From Gnetum montanum (Eukaryota > Streptophyta > Gnetopsida > Gnetales > Gnetaceae), in assembly GCA_015680685.1 (NCBI GenBank), contig MNCI01012628.1, positions 1,807,063-1,871,062 on the forward strand: a stretch of 64,000 nucleotides of DNA, given 5' to 3'. This document shows positions 11,438 to 23,373 of this stretch, piece after piece. How positions within the stretch are numbered: position 1 is the stretch's first letter; every line of letters starts with the position of its first letter. Made by a program: the position numbers and the translations under genes. Under the pieces are notes generated by a model. It was not told where the DNA came from, made no database searches, and saw only the letters and a list, made by a program, of their open reading frames with translations.

Positions 11438-13200
11438 AAGTTCTGGTTTGTACAACACTTAACATTGCCTACATGCAACTAGTGTGCACAAGTAACTAAC
11501 ATACAAAGATGCCTCTATGCAGTAGCCACAAGACAGGAAGGCACCCAGTGGTTGATAGTTGACCTGGAGAGCAATTCCACTTTCTGCATGGAACCAACTG
11601 AGAGTTTGACTTGTGCCTATATTGATAGCATAGATGAATTAGAGCAAGTCCATTACCAACTTTCAATTACTGACACCGAAAATATCAATTGGGGGAAGAT
11701 GGAAATCTCTAACGAGTTTAAGAAAGAGCCTCTTGAATTAAAATCGTTGCCCACCGGTATGGAGTATGCATTTCTCAAGAATGGAAAATCGGTAATTATT
11801 AATGTTAAGCTCGCTCCTCAACAAAAAGAAAGACTGCTGAAGATGGTAAAAAAATGGTCAAAAGCCTTTACTTGGTCATATTGTGAATTAACTGGAATAG
11901 ATCCTAGGATATGCCAACATAGAATTTACACTGATCCCTCTATGAAGCCTTGACGACAACCACAAAGATGACTGAACCCAAAGCTTAAGCAAGTAGTTAA
12001 GGAAGAAATTAAACAACTTCTAAAGGCCGGGTTCATCTACCCCATTGCTGATAGTGAATGGATTAGTCCATTAGTCATTGTACCTAAAAAAGGTGGTGAA
12101 TGAAGAGTGTGTATAGACTTTAGACTATTAAACATGGCAACATTTAAAGATCATTTCCCATTGCTATTCGTTGACCAATTCTTAGATACCATTGTAGGGA
12201 ATTGTTACTATAGCTTTCTGGATGGTTACAGTGGCTACAATAAAATCCAAATAGCACCAGAAGACCAAGACAAAACTACATTCACAAGTCCTTGGAGGAC
12301 ATTTGCATATAAGTAGATGTCGTTTGACTTGTGCAATGCTCCAGCAATGTTTCAACATCTAGTTCTCAGTATATTTCAGCAACAAAAAGGGAATGGTATG
12401 GAGGTTTTTATGAACAATTTCTCCATGTATAGAGAAAACTTTGAACAAGCATTAGACCAATTAGAACAAGTACTGAAATGATGTGTTGAAATCAACATAA
12501 GGTTCAATTAGCAAAAAATCCACTTAATGGTCCAAGAGGGCATAGTATTAGGACATAAAATTTCACAAACAAGGATAGAGGTAGATCTTGAAAAAATTAA
12601 AGTCATCCAAGGAATCACTCATCAGCCTAAAACTGTAAAAGATGTTTGATCATTCCTTGGACATACTAGGTATTATAGATGCTTCATCGAGAACTTTTTA
12701 AAAATTGCAAAATCGTTGGTAGAATTAATGAAGAAGGATGTACCCTTTGAGTGGACCAAGGAATGTGAGCTAGCATTCCAAACCTTGAAGTAGAAGCTTG
12801 TAGAAACACCCATTCTACAAGCTCCTGACTGGCCCAGATGGTTCCATATAATGACTAACGCATCCAATTTTGCTTTAGGAGTCGTACTTATACAGTTAGA
12901 TAAGCACAAATGTCTCTATTACATTCACTGTGCAAGTCAAAGTATTGCTAGTGCACAACTCAACTACACCCCAACAAAAAAAGAATTAATGGTCGTTGTG
13001 TTTGCACTAGAGAAATTTAGGCACTATGTATTAGGCTATAAGATATTTGTACACATAGATCATAGTGCAACTCAGTTCCTTATGAATAAACCAATGGTGA
13101 GCTCTCGCATCATATGATGACTTGTGATCTTGCAAGAGTTTGATCTCATGATAGTAGATCGTAAAGGCACTGAGAATGTTGTTGTCGATCATTTATCTCA
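11438..13200 (+). pseudogene. Element B reverse transcriptase and RNase H
   Basis: A linker (11552-11953, ending FTWSYCELTGIDPRICQHRI) leads into the RT fingers (GFIYPIADSEWISPLVIVPK), palm (CIDFRLLN, YSFLDGYSGYNKIQIAPEDQ, then KTTFTSPWRTFAYK), and the catalytic box at 12401-12421. The box reads EVFMNNFSMY, with both catalytic Asp codons changed to Asn (E keeps EVFMDD). RNase H follows (FHIMTNASNFALGVVL; NYTPTKKELMVVVFALEKFR) and ends at the tether RKGTENVVVDHLSQL near 13200. Four or more stops are present. Confidence 0.92.
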
Positions 13201-13259
13201 GCTACAATGGGAAAACAAAGATGAAAAATACCTAATTTCTGATCACTTCCAATGAACTC

Positions 13260-14540
13260 CTCTTTGCAGGTGTAATAAACAATTAATCACCTATAGATAC
13301 AAATTGGTATAGTAGCATTCTTACTTATTTTCTCATACAAGAAACACCACAAGGGCTAGATGTTAAAAAGAAATAATAGTTTCTCCATTGAGTCAAACAT
13401 TTCATGGAAATCAATAGATACCTTTACAATGTGTGTTCCAATGGATTGGTCCGATGGTGTGTTCCCGACGTAGATCAATTGCGAGCTCTCCAAGATGCTC
13501 ATGAGGGCCCTTGTGGAGGTCATTATACTAGGAGATGAACAACCATTAAAATCTTACTTGTAGGATATTATTTGCCTACATTATTTTGAGACACCCATCA
13601 TTTTTTCCAATCTTGTGAGTGCTACCAACATGATGGGGGAATGACTACTAAAATGGAGGGTCCACAACAATGGATTCAACCCTTAGAACCCTTCAACATA
13701 TGGGATATTGATTTTATGGGACCTATTACACCAATGTCTAATGGAAAAGCATACGTTGTTGTTGCTATTGATTATTTTACAAAATGGGTAGAAGCAGCCG
13801 CCGTTACTGACTGTACATCATCTACCGCTGCATGATTTTTTCAACAACAAATCATAAATAGGTTTGGCATGCCTTGTGCACTTATTTCTAATAATGGTAC
13901 ACATTTTATAGGTGTGACTTTTCAAAAGTTGATGCAACGCTTAGGAGTCGAGCATAAACTAACTACACCATATCATCTTCAAGCGAATGGTCAAGTCAAA
14001 GTCACCAATAGGAAAATTACAAAAATTTTGACATGAATCATTAGCAAATATAGGCAAGATTGGAGCACCAAACTGAACGATGCTCTTTGGGCCTACCACT
14101 CCACATGGAAACTCCCTATCGGCTATTCACCCTATGAGTTAGTGTACAATAAACTTCCAACACTTCCTGTTCAAGTTGAGCTTCGTACACTATCTATAGC
14201 ATGTGACCTTGACCTTGACCTCAGTATAGCACAGAAAGAACAGTTAATGAACCTTAACTTGCTAGATTAGCCACCCTATCATCCAACAAATTGCACAAGA
14301 CCTTCAACAAGCAATGTCATGACCTAAGAATTAGGAAAGTCAAATACCAACCAAGAGATAGGGTTCTTTATTGGAATCCTGCACATGTGCCACAATGAAC
14401 TAAATTTCAAACGCTATGGGAAGGACCTTATATCATTCATGAAAATTTTCCTTTAGGGGCCATGATGATCTATAAACCTGGAAGCCCAAATAAGAAATTA
14501 TTGGTCAAAATCTAGCAAACCAAACTTTTCCATATGCCCA
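13260..14540 (+). pseudogene. Element B integrase
   Basis: The zinc-binding N-terminus (DAHEGPCGGHYT ... CYQHDGG) lies near 13495-13640. The catalytic core begins WIQPLEPFNIWDIDFMGPIT at 13670. The first catalytic Asp is at 13710-13712, the second is Asn in SNNGTHF (13890-13892), and the third is Lys in GQVKVTN (13998-14000) instead of Glu. The C-terminal region (WAYHSTWKLPIGYSPYELVY, then ARKVKYQ-like remains) runs to about 14540. The two lost catalytic residues are both explained by G to A changes. Confidence 0.9.
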
Positions 14541-16296
14541 AAATGCCCAGTACTAACACTACCTCTGTTGATGGACAACCCTGCTCATTATTGCAGATCT
14601 CCTCCTTCGAACTCAGTCATGGTGGAGATGGCCACCAATGCTAATTATTCTAAGCCCTCAGTTTATTTTGTCTTTTTTGGTTTACACATTTTTCATATTT
14701 ACTTGTTTATGTTTTACACCATCATTAACATTTTTACTATTTCTTTCTCTATTACATTTTGTTTAATTTATTCTCACTCATCATATAATAAGTGCTTATG
14801 ATGGTGGGTTGTACTATAATAGTGTTGCTTACTAATGTTTGGTTTTTACCTTTGACTTTTAATGCCGATACTAAGATATGGCTTCCTTTGATAAAACAGG
14901 AAATAATTCCATGCCATCTATTCATCCATTCAACTCTATGGTCTCCCTTTGTTTTGGAAATGTACTGTCCCTTTTTCTACTCAAACCTATAATGAATTTG
15001 TGGCTTGGTATTCTTCAAACCAAAGAAAGATTCAAATGGATTGAAAAGGGTGTGACTTCAAGGGGATTCAATGCATTTGTGCTAGCTATTCTCTTGGAAA
15101 CTTGGATGTTTTTCATAGGCTTTTCGCAATTCCGCTGTTAACTAATATCAGGAAGTTGAATGACTCAAATAAGTCTTTGCATGGTATGGTTCCCACTCCA
15201 AAAAAAAAACTAGTGAGATTTCAAATCACACCTCTTAGACATAATAAAAGAATATGGGCTACAAGCACTAATTATGGCATTGGAAAGACCTGTTACCCAT
15301 GCCTGAAGGTTCCCTCTAAGTAAGGCTCTTTCTCACTTCCTACTTCTCTATTCTTCTCTTTTTGGAATGGTGGTTGCTCTGTGGAAGCATTCTTGTTGCT
15401 TCAGGAGGATGGGTTGGTCAAGTGTGTTGATGCGAGGTCATTGGATGTGGTTAGTTTTAATTTGGATTTGGGCTGAATTTATGAAGTTACCTTAACCACA
15501 TAATACACAAGGGACTTTACACAACCTTGATTTTGGGATTCCATTCCATTCTCTTCTCTTTCCATATTGCTTCTCGTCTTCTAGCTCATTGTTGATTTTA
15601 TGATTAGTCTATATCTTGGTTGGTGCATTGTTATTCTTTGGTAAATTCTTGTGGGTGAATTCTTAAATATTGCCTCCATACGTTATTCCTAGAGCCTACG
15701 GACTCTTTGGTTTGTGGGTTTGTTAGGGCATAAAGGGCATGAGCCTGCTTTGGGGAGGACCCACTGGCATTCTTTTTTGGTGCAATTGTTAAGTTCTTTT
15801 TCCTTCAACATTTCTTGCAATCAACTATTTCTCATTTTCATCCACCCATGACATCCATTTTCTATGTATTGGCTTCCCCGTTGTTATTCCTCTTACCTTC
15901 CTTTTTCTTTTGTTTTCCATCCTATCATTATCGGAGGTGCGCTCTTAGTCATGGGGGCCTGTTGCAAATTTTTCCATTCCATTACTTATCTCACCCCTAC
16001 GCCTTGGGTAGTTATCACTTACAAATCTCTAACCTAGTATCTACCATACCCATAACCTAGCCAATCTGTTTCATATCGAGGCAAGGTATCAACTGCATTA
16101 TATCTTATCTATCCTTGCTAATTTGTGACTGTGTTGTGCGTGCAGGTGGCGATCACATGAACAATGGACTAGGATAGGAAAGGGCATTTATTATGGACTG
16201 GAGCTATGCATTGATGCAAGGAACATGCTTAGTCATGTGGCCATGTATGAACAATGGTGTGCACCTTTTTAACATTGGTAGTAATGCACCTCATTT

Positions 16297-16300
<4 letters not shown>

Positions 16301-16336
<36 letters not shown>
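16301..16336 (+). repeat. (CT)n microsatellite
   Basis: Eighteen perfect CT units in the 3' region of element B. Confidence 0.98.
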
Positions 16337-16337
<1 letters not shown>

Positions 16338-16538
16338 AGCTGTCAAATGAGGGATTGAATGTCATATATGTACAATGTTCACCACAATAGTTATGAACAC
16401 CAATGCTGTAATACATTTGTTGATCCATTCACCAGGCACTTTGAATCTATCATTCCATGTCACCGTTAGTTGTCGTTCAGTCAATAATCCCATACCTTCC
16501 CAATATTTTGTAAGGATCTCAAGGACAAGTTTTTATTT

Positions 16539-16551
16539 AGTCATGGGGGTA
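16539..16551 (+). promoter_or_regulatory. Element B polypurine tract
   Basis: The sequence agtcatgggggta ends directly at the 3' LTR (TGATGAG). The same TCATGGGGGTA stands before the 3' LTR of F, and TTGTGGGGGTA before that of E. It primes plus-strand DNA synthesis. Confidence 0.8.
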
Positions 16552-17421
16552 TGATGAGTTACCAAATAAGTGATCCAATATCAGATCCGCAATATTGGAT
16601 CCACGATATCAGATATGCGATATTAGTATTAGATCCTTAATATCGGACACACGATGTCGAAACCTGTCTCTCTGGCTATAAATAAGAGATAGGGGCGCTT
16701 GGTCTAGGGCATTATTTTTTTAGTCCCTTAGCCAAACTCTTGCAATTTTTCCCTTCTAGAGTTAAAATTATTTCTAAGTGCCTGCAGTAAGAGTTATAGA
16801 GTGAATAGATCTTTATTCGAGCATTGTGTACCTAAGCACACCTTGTGTTTGGAAATAAAGATGAACTTTGTGATAAACCTTGCAACATTTAGAATAACTT
16901 AATTATTACATTTCATGCTATTTACTATTATTTGATGCTTTCAATAGTTAATTAATGTTATTTCATAGAATTATTAATTATTAATTGCCAATGAATTAGC
17001 ACACTTAGCACGACCACTTTGAGCATACATGGAACACTTGGTAACCTAGTAACGATTAGCGTTTGATAATCCCAGTAGTGTTACACTGGTTCAAGATGTG
17101 TTTGAAGAGTGGGAATGGATGCTGGTGTTAGGATTTTATTCACATTAGAGTTACAAAACTCACTAGTTAATTAAATATTTTCATTGCACAAACTTAGAAG
17201 ACCAGGATAGAAAATATAAAAGAAAAACATAAAAATCATACACCTCAAGTTTACTTAACCATACAATTGTGTCTTACAAGTAAGATTGGAAAGACAATGA
17301 CTGCATAACTCATTCTTGTTCTATGTAGGTGCATAAGCACTTAATCCTCGAAGTTTGATAGGATTGTGCGTGAACGCTTGTATTTGTATGGTTGGGCATA
17401 GGGGTACCTTGCCACTCATCA
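16552..17421 (+). repeat. Element B 3' LTR
   Basis: 870 bp, TGATGAGTTACC...CCACTCATCA. Aligned with the 5' LTR it keeps the GATATC-type array (16570-16660), TATAAATAAGAG (about 16678) and AATAAAG (about 16855). Differences are mainly transitions plus a few short indels. Confidence 0.9.
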
Positions 17422-17869
17422 CTACCTCACACTTAAATACTTCACTTACTTTTCTCACTCAAGTGTTGAATTGAGAAATGTTATGTTTCCAAGAAATTCA
17501 CATCTCTTTATATAGTGTAAGGTAAATTTGAAATTCCCACTAGTTCAACAAATAACTTTTCCACTTAGCCAAAACTTATTTAATTTCCATCATGATGGTT
17601 GGCTAATTCAAATTAAATTATTTGGTTGTTAAAATTAATTTTCCACTAAGTGGTTTTCTAAACCACTACTCCCACTTACACACATTACAAGTAATAATTA
17701 CTTTGAGATAATATGAATTTAATATTTAAACTAATACTCTAATGTATACATATTTTATTATACCATATATATTACCTGAACATATGTATAGGATATACAT
17801 ACATATAATATGGTTAGATGTTATAGAAGTACGTATATATATATATATAATTTATTATATATATTATAA
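17422..17869. repeat. Element C AT-rich stretch with microsatellites
   Basis: The first five bases (CTACC) are the right target copy of B. The rest is AT-rich sequence of element C between B and the integrase end, with an (AT)n run at about 17833-17849. A (GT)n run at about 17876-17899 overlaps the integrase frame and gives its false TYTHTHTHT tail. No coding trace seen. Confidence 0.7.
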
Positions 17870-18960
17870 CTAAGTTTGTGTGTGTGTGTGTGTGTGTGTA
17901 TAAGTTGTGGGCAATTGTCCAAGATAATGTTTTATATGTAAAACATTATATGGAAGCTGCAACACTATCCCACTTAATGTGGATAACCTGTACATGTCTT
18001 TTAATAATTGTTTATTGATCTGAAATGGACCCATCCATATTGACAAAAATTTATTTGGCTTCTTCATATTTCATAATAATACCATATCACTGATTTTTAA
18101 AGTCCTTTTCAAAGACTTTCTATTGAACCACCTTTTGACTTGAAAAGCATTTTTTAATAAGTTATCTTTAGCTCTATCCATTTCAGCTTCTTTTTTGATG
18201 AGCAAGGTCATGAAACTCCTATCTTTTTTGGTTTTTTCACTATACTTTTGCACAAAATTGAAGACCGAATTTATGATCTTGTTTGAAACTCTTGCAGGCA
18301 AACAAGAAATTAAGTTATAAGTTAACATTTCAATAGCCTACTTAAATCTAATATGATTAGTTCATAATATAGATTCCAAGTAATTAATCCAATTTCTTGG
18401 ATTCCCATCCATCAACTTTTTAATGTAGGAAATAAGCTTTTTATTTGTAGATTTAGCTAAGCCATTCCCTTAAGGATAATAATTTGAAGAAGAAAATAGA
18501 AAGATGGATTTCTCTAATACCCATGTCATAAATTCTTCAAATTGAAAAGCAAATCCATTATTGGATACTAATACTTTAGGTAGACCAAATTGACTTAGAA
18601 TTTATTCTTCTAAAGACTTACTTATGTTTGATGCTGAACTTTTTCTAAGAGCTTTTGCTTTAGACCATTTTGTAAAATAGTCAGTAGCAGTGAAAATAAA
18701 CTTATGCCCAGCTCTTTAAGGAGTAATTGTACCAATAAAATCTAAGACCCATTATTGAAATGGTCTATCCACAATTACTGATTTTAAGGAAGCTCTAACC
18801 TTTTTGATTTTCGACCTATGAATTTGACATTTGTAACATCTTTGAATCATTGAACTAATATCCTAGTACATACTAGGATAATAAAAATCATAGAAGAGTA
18901 TATGTTCCATGGTGGATTTAGGAAACTCATAAAATAAATTAGAATGATCATGGAATTATG
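17870..18960 (-). pseudogene. Element C integrase
   Basis: On the minus strand: a zinc-binding remnant (MIQRCYKCQIHRSK) near 18800-18850; a core with WVLDFIGTITP and TATDYFTKWSKAKAL (about 18640-18750); then VSNNGFAFQ, where the second catalytic Asp is Asn, and GNGLAKSTNKK, where the catalytic Glu is Lys. The C-terminal part is at 18328-18071 and 18067-17870 (FLSIWMGPFQINKQLLKDMY, then LPYNVLHIKHYL). Multiple stops. A perfect inverted repeat ATCCTAGTA-CA-TACTAGGAT lies near 18861-18880. Confidence 0.88.
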
Positions 18961-19179
18961 CTAAAATGGGATTGATTTGATTATTATGAACACATCCTAA
19001 CAAAACCCCTTTCAAATCCTTTCTATAGAAGACTCCATCTTTAATCATAAATTTATTTTCCTTTTTGAAGAAATCTCTCATCTAGCTTACAATTAAGTTA
19101 TTTGGAACCTTTCATGTATTAAGGAATTCTAGAATTTCATCATACCAATTTCCTTCATGAGTCTTAAGCACACATACTT

Positions 19180-20520
19180 CATTTTATCTAGTCATTAACT
19201 TGGCTAATCCCATTACTTGAATGGCTTTGCATATCTTTAATGAAAATTGAAAACCTTGAAGTTTTACAAGCCACTTTCCTCTTTTCAATCCAATTTCATT
19301 TTGGACTAAGAATTGTTTGACCATAGGCTTTATTAGCATAATGTGAACTAATGAGCTTTCCAATTAATATTTGAAGTGCTAAAGTGCTTTAATGAGTGAA
19401 AATGCCTATTTTTCCAAGTTTGGATAATTTAATTCTGAACCTTTCAACTAATACCAAAAAATCCAATTAGTTCATCTTGACCTTCATCTTTCTGAGTTAA
19501 AATAGTAGCAACTGAATCATTTGAAGCAAAAGCATATTACTAGAAATTTTCCTTTAATTTTAGTTTTACTGCGTAAGGAGATTCTTGAATAGCCTTTTTA
19601 ATTTCTACTAAAGTTTTCTCTAATTCTAGTGTTTTCCTTCCTGGGATATCCTTTTTTAGAATATGCATCAAAGGTTTAGTAATTTCAGTAAATCTAGGGA
19701 TAAATTTCTTAATTAAATTTACCTTTCCAAAGAAAGATCTAAGAGACTTTTTACTTGTAGGATGCTCAATATTTGTCTTGCTTGAATTTAGGAGTTATCT
19801 ATAGTAATCCCTTCTTGATAGATTACATGACCTAGCAAACTTCTAGACTTATCCCCAAAGATACATTTTTTTTTTTGGATTTAATGAAATACTATACTCA
19901 TGACATCTATCAAAAACTAGTTGGCAATGATAATTATGGGTTTCCTTCCTTTTCAAAAATATGGTGATATCATTCAAATGAACTCATCTATTAAACCTTT
20001 AAAGGTTGAAGCCATTGCTCTTTGAAAAGTAGGTCTAGAATTTGACAATAGAAATGACATTCTTTGGTAAGAGAAAGTTCCCCAGTTAGTGATAAATATT
20101 GTTTTATATCCATCATCCTTATCTACAATAATTTGATTACAACCTGAAAAACCATCTAGGAAAGAATATACTTGACAACCTGAAACTTTGATCAACATTT
20201 CATCAATTCTAGGAAGTGGATATTTATCTTTTTTAGAGGCTTCATTCAAATTTTTGAAATCTAAACAAAGCCTCATATTGTCATTATTTTTTCTTACTAG
20301 AACAAGGTTAGCAAGCCATGTCGAATATCAGACTAGATATATAATTTGGGCTCACAATAACTTCTTAATGTCACCTTTCATAGCTGGCTCAAACAATGGA
20401 TTAAATTTCTTTTTTGCTTTTTTGCTTAATTGTCTTACAACCATTTCCTAAAGGAATTTTATGTGTCATCACATTTGGTCTAAAAGCTTTAAGATCATCA
20501 TAAGACCAAGTGAAATTCTC
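19180..20520 (-). pseudogene. Element C reverse transcriptase and RNase H
   Basis: The pre-RT motif ENFTWSYDDLKAFRPNVMTH is at about 20465-20525. The RT palm is open at 20276-19974 (MRLCLDFKNLNEASKKDKYP, VYSFLDGFSGCNQIIVDKDD). The catalytic box reads LNDITIF after a frameshift, in place of YxDD, so the first Asp is lost. The thumb reads SFFGKVNLIKKFIPRFTEIT, and an RNase H trace (YAFASNDSVATILTQKDEG) follows. Frameshifts and stops throughout. Confidence 0.88.
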
Positions 20521-20904
20521 TAAATTATTTTTAAATAGTAATAACAAATTTTGGTTGAAAACTAAACTATCTTCCTTCATGATGTTTAATATCTTTTGTA
20601 TCTTAGTAGATCCAAAATTCATTGCTTCATAACCTTGATCATCTAGATTTTGTATATCTTTTCTAGGAAGACAATTTTTTGTAAATTCATGTTCATAATC
20701 AATCACCTTTTTGGGAATGGAATTTGTCTTAAACCTGGATGTTGTTTCAAGTATGATTTGACTTTTGAATTTCTGCTTATTCCTCAAGAACCTAAGTAAT
20801 TGGTCATCATCTTTAAATACTTGTAGATGCTTTATGTTATCTAGTATTGATGGCTGATGTTCATTCTCAATCACTACCCCTTCGTACCTATCTATCTTTT
20901 TCAC

Positions 20905-21290
20905 ACCTAATGTTGAGGCTTCCTTTGCTAAAGCATTTGCTATATAATTATCTTCTCTACCTCTATGTTCTATTTTATAGTGATGAATTTGATCTAACAT
21001 TTTTTTGACAAGCTATTTATAGGGTCACAAGAATGAGATTTTTACTACATAATTGCCTTTAATCTGTTCACAAACTAGTCTCTAATATCCTTTTATGGTG
21101 ATTGCCTTAATTCATTTTTTCAATGCTATTTTAATTTCAATAATAAAAGCTTCATATTCAGCCTTGTTATTAGTACAAGGAAAAGATAACTAAATTGCCT
21201 TGAATATTTTTGGGAGTTATCTTTTACTAGAACTACTCCAACTCATGCATCTTTGGAGTTACAAGAACCATCAAATTATAGTTCCAACTT
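20905..21290 (-). pseudogene. Element C additional (archaeal-like) RNase H
   Basis: On the minus strand there is a second RNase H-like domain: FDGSCNSKDA (first Asp, about 21264-21275), CTNNKAEYEAFI (catalytic Glu), a decayed third motif (LVCEQIKGNYVVK), then HHYKIEHRGREDNYIANALA with KEAS at the end (20920-21000). It lies between the protease and the RT, in addition to the RNase H after the RT. The C-terminal part is in an open frame that runs on to 20401. An extra RNase H of this type marks the Tat group of plant Ty3/Gypsy elements. Confidence 0.8.
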
Positions 21291-21560
21291 GCTCTCATTT
21301 TGAGATTCCTCTTTCTCCAAGTTATAAACTTCTTGAAGTGTGAAAATTTTGGATTCAAAAGCTCTCGTTTCAATGACTTTATTCTTCCTATTCAAGGTAA
21401 TGTTCTCCATCATTAAAAGTTCACTATATATGTAAATTTGATTTGGTTCTCCTTTTCAAGGTAGCCACATATGTGAGTAATCTATTGATATGTAACCTAA
21501 GAAATTTTTACTCCAACTTCTACTCAATAAAAGATTATGCTCATCTGATATATCTGCTAC

Positions 21561-21880
21561 TTAAATAGTTACTTTACTTATATGGGGCTCAGAAACGATT
21601 TCTAACAAAACATTGGCAAGCTGATCCCCAATCTTCACTCTACTTTTGTCCACTTGAATGATCTTTTTATTGTATTGTTCAAGAGTCAAATCAAGTTTTT
21701 TGCTTATAGACAATGGAATGATAGTAGATGTAGCTCTAGAATCAACTAAAAAATTGTGAAGATATTTGTCCTTTAATTTCATTATCAAAAGAAAAGGAGG
21801 AGCTTCTTTATCAGGAGTACAATCATAGCTAGTTTTTATTTTCTTGTCAATGTTGGACACATAGCTTAACTATGACTCTC
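21561..21880 (-). pseudogene. Element C aspartic protease region
   Basis: The open frame at 21860-21561 reads PPFLLIMKLKDKYLHNFLVD then SRATSTIIPLSISKKLDL. The active site is DSRAT for DSGAT, a Gly-to-Arg change. Upstream (about 22075-21910) the decayed KWIKKLGFSGDGVYDLIKDL and HVKATISIYQLL match the stretch that precedes protease in Tat and Athila polyproteins. Confidence 0.82.
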
Positions 21881-21899
21881 CAACTCTCCTTTTACCTTT

Positions 21900-23340
21900 A
21901 ATAAACTTTAAATCCTTTCTTTACTAATCTCCTATCTATAACAATTGATAAATACTAATGGTGGCCTTAACATGTTTCAGATCTTTAATTAAATCGTATA
22001 CTCCATCTCCAGAAAAGCCTAGTTTCTTTATCCATTTATTAAAAGACTGACTCTAAGTACTTTGCTTTACTTGATCTTCTTTACTTTTATTTTTCTCTCT
22101 TCTACTTGGTTCAAAAACTTTCCTCTTAGTGGATGGATTAGAAATAACATTTAGAGGCATGGAAGTAGTTAATCTTTCTTTTGATCATAACTTATATCCA
22201 TTTTTTTCATTGTTATTACACTCTTCATCTGACAAGATATCCTCTTCAAAACTTGATAGAGAAGAGGTATCAATAGATCCATTATCAAAAGATTTGCTTG
22301 CATAATGAACACTAGATAGCTCATTATTTGATTCAATATTAAGGAAGTTAGACATAATAAGATATTTTTTCATGCTCATCTTCCACTAACTTAGTATCTT
22401 GATGCTTATACTTTCTATTTTTCTTTTATTCCTTTATATTAACTTTTTCCAAAGCTTTTTCTACTTTCACTACTTTGTTGGATAAGTCTTTCATTGACTA
22501 TCATTGTTCAAATTCTTTCCTTTCTAAACCTTTCTTTGTCTTAATATGAGATGGCCCTAGTAATGCTTTAAGTTGAGTAAAATCTTGCACATGAATCATC
22601 ATTTTCTCTCCTGTCTTTTGAGTTGTGATAATTTCTTCATTATTCAAGTTCAATTATCTCTCTAATTGTATAGCTTCACTAAAGTAGTCATTCAATGTTA
22701 GCAAGTTTGGAGTTCTCCTTAACTAGATTGAAATTTGGATTCATAGCCTTAAGATAGGTGTCCCTAAGCATTTCATTTGATAGTCTATATTGTCTTTGAA
22801 AGAGTCCACAAATTTGTTGAAACTTGATGTTGAAATCTCTAACTGACTCTTAGATTCCTTGCTTAGCTTTTACTAGCCCACATTATAGTTGTTTTTGATC
22901 TAATTGATAGCCAAACTAGGCCAAGAAAAGACTTTTCATATCATCCCTGCTTGTGATATTGTTACTAGGTAAGTTTGAATACAAAATCTAAGCCATATCC
23001 TTTATATTTTCTATAGACAATTTATAAGCTTGCTTTTGATGTTGAATATTTGAATTATCTAAAGCTAACTCAAATAGATGAATCTTCAACTAAGTAACCT
23101 TTTCCAAGAATAAAAGATTTAGGAAAATATTTGTAAACTGCCTTAGGAATATTGTTGTAGTTTTGTAATCCTAATGATGTAACTATTGATAATCAAGAAT
23201 TTCTTTGGAACCTTTGAAATCTTCCAAACTATTGGTCTCTTTGGTCATGAACCCAAAATAGTATCTAATTTTTAAGCCCTCCAAGCAACAAAAGAATTTT
23301 TGGTGTGCTAGAACTATCAAGCTTACAAACTTAGGTGGCA
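21900..23340 (-). pseudogene. Element C gag (broken)
   Basis: A retrotransposon-gag core can be read at about 22690-23000: SNNITSRDDMKSLFLA, then ESVRDFNIKFQQICGLFQRQ and SNEMLRDTYLKAMNPNF. Downstream lies a charged, Lys/Glu-rich region and an acidic stretch (SSLSSFEEDILSDEECNNNE at 22185-22379). Stops are frequent. The ORF starting at 23386 begins inside the LTR, so its ATG is not the gag start. Confidence 0.75.
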
Positions 23341-23349
23341 AATGTTTTT

Positions 23350-23366
23350 CCCTCCTTCTAACACCA
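23350..23366 (-). other. Element C candidate primer-binding site
   Basis: On the minus strand, seven bases past the LTR, the sequence is TGGTGTTAGAAGGAGGG. It begins TGG as tRNA-primed sites do and would read TGGCGCTAGAAGGAGGG if CpG decay were undone. I do not assign a tRNA. Confidence 0.5.
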
Positions 23367-23373
23367 AAAGAAA

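Larger units (their letters stand above)
14541..16551 (+). other. Element B 3' non-coding region with conserved islands
   Basis: No good coding frame. Three short islands are shared with E and F: GGTGTGACTTCAAGGGGA (15049-15066), CATGCCTGAAGGT (15298-15310) and CTTTGGGGAGGACCCACT (15748-15765). A polypurine-like TTAGTCATGGGGG lies at 15945-15957. CAGTCAATAATCCCATACC (16478-16496) precedes the true polypurine tract. The 3' ORF and internal promoter of E and F are absent; a deletion near 16070-16440 would explain this. Confidence 0.7.
7428..17421 (+). mobile_element. Element B: Athila-like Ty3/Gypsy retrotransposon, full length
   Basis: A 9,994-bp element with LTRs at 7428-8278 and 16552-17421, tRNA-Asp-type primer site, gag, protease, reverse transcriptase, RNase H, integrase and polypurine tract in the Ty3/Gypsy order. 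Flanks are CTACT (7423-7427) and CTACC (17422-17426), a target duplication with one change. It is nested in element C. The LTRs differ mostly by C/T and G/A changes. The catalytic residues of RT and integrase are lost, so it cannot move by itself. It lacks the 3' ORF that E and F carry. Confidence 0.92.
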
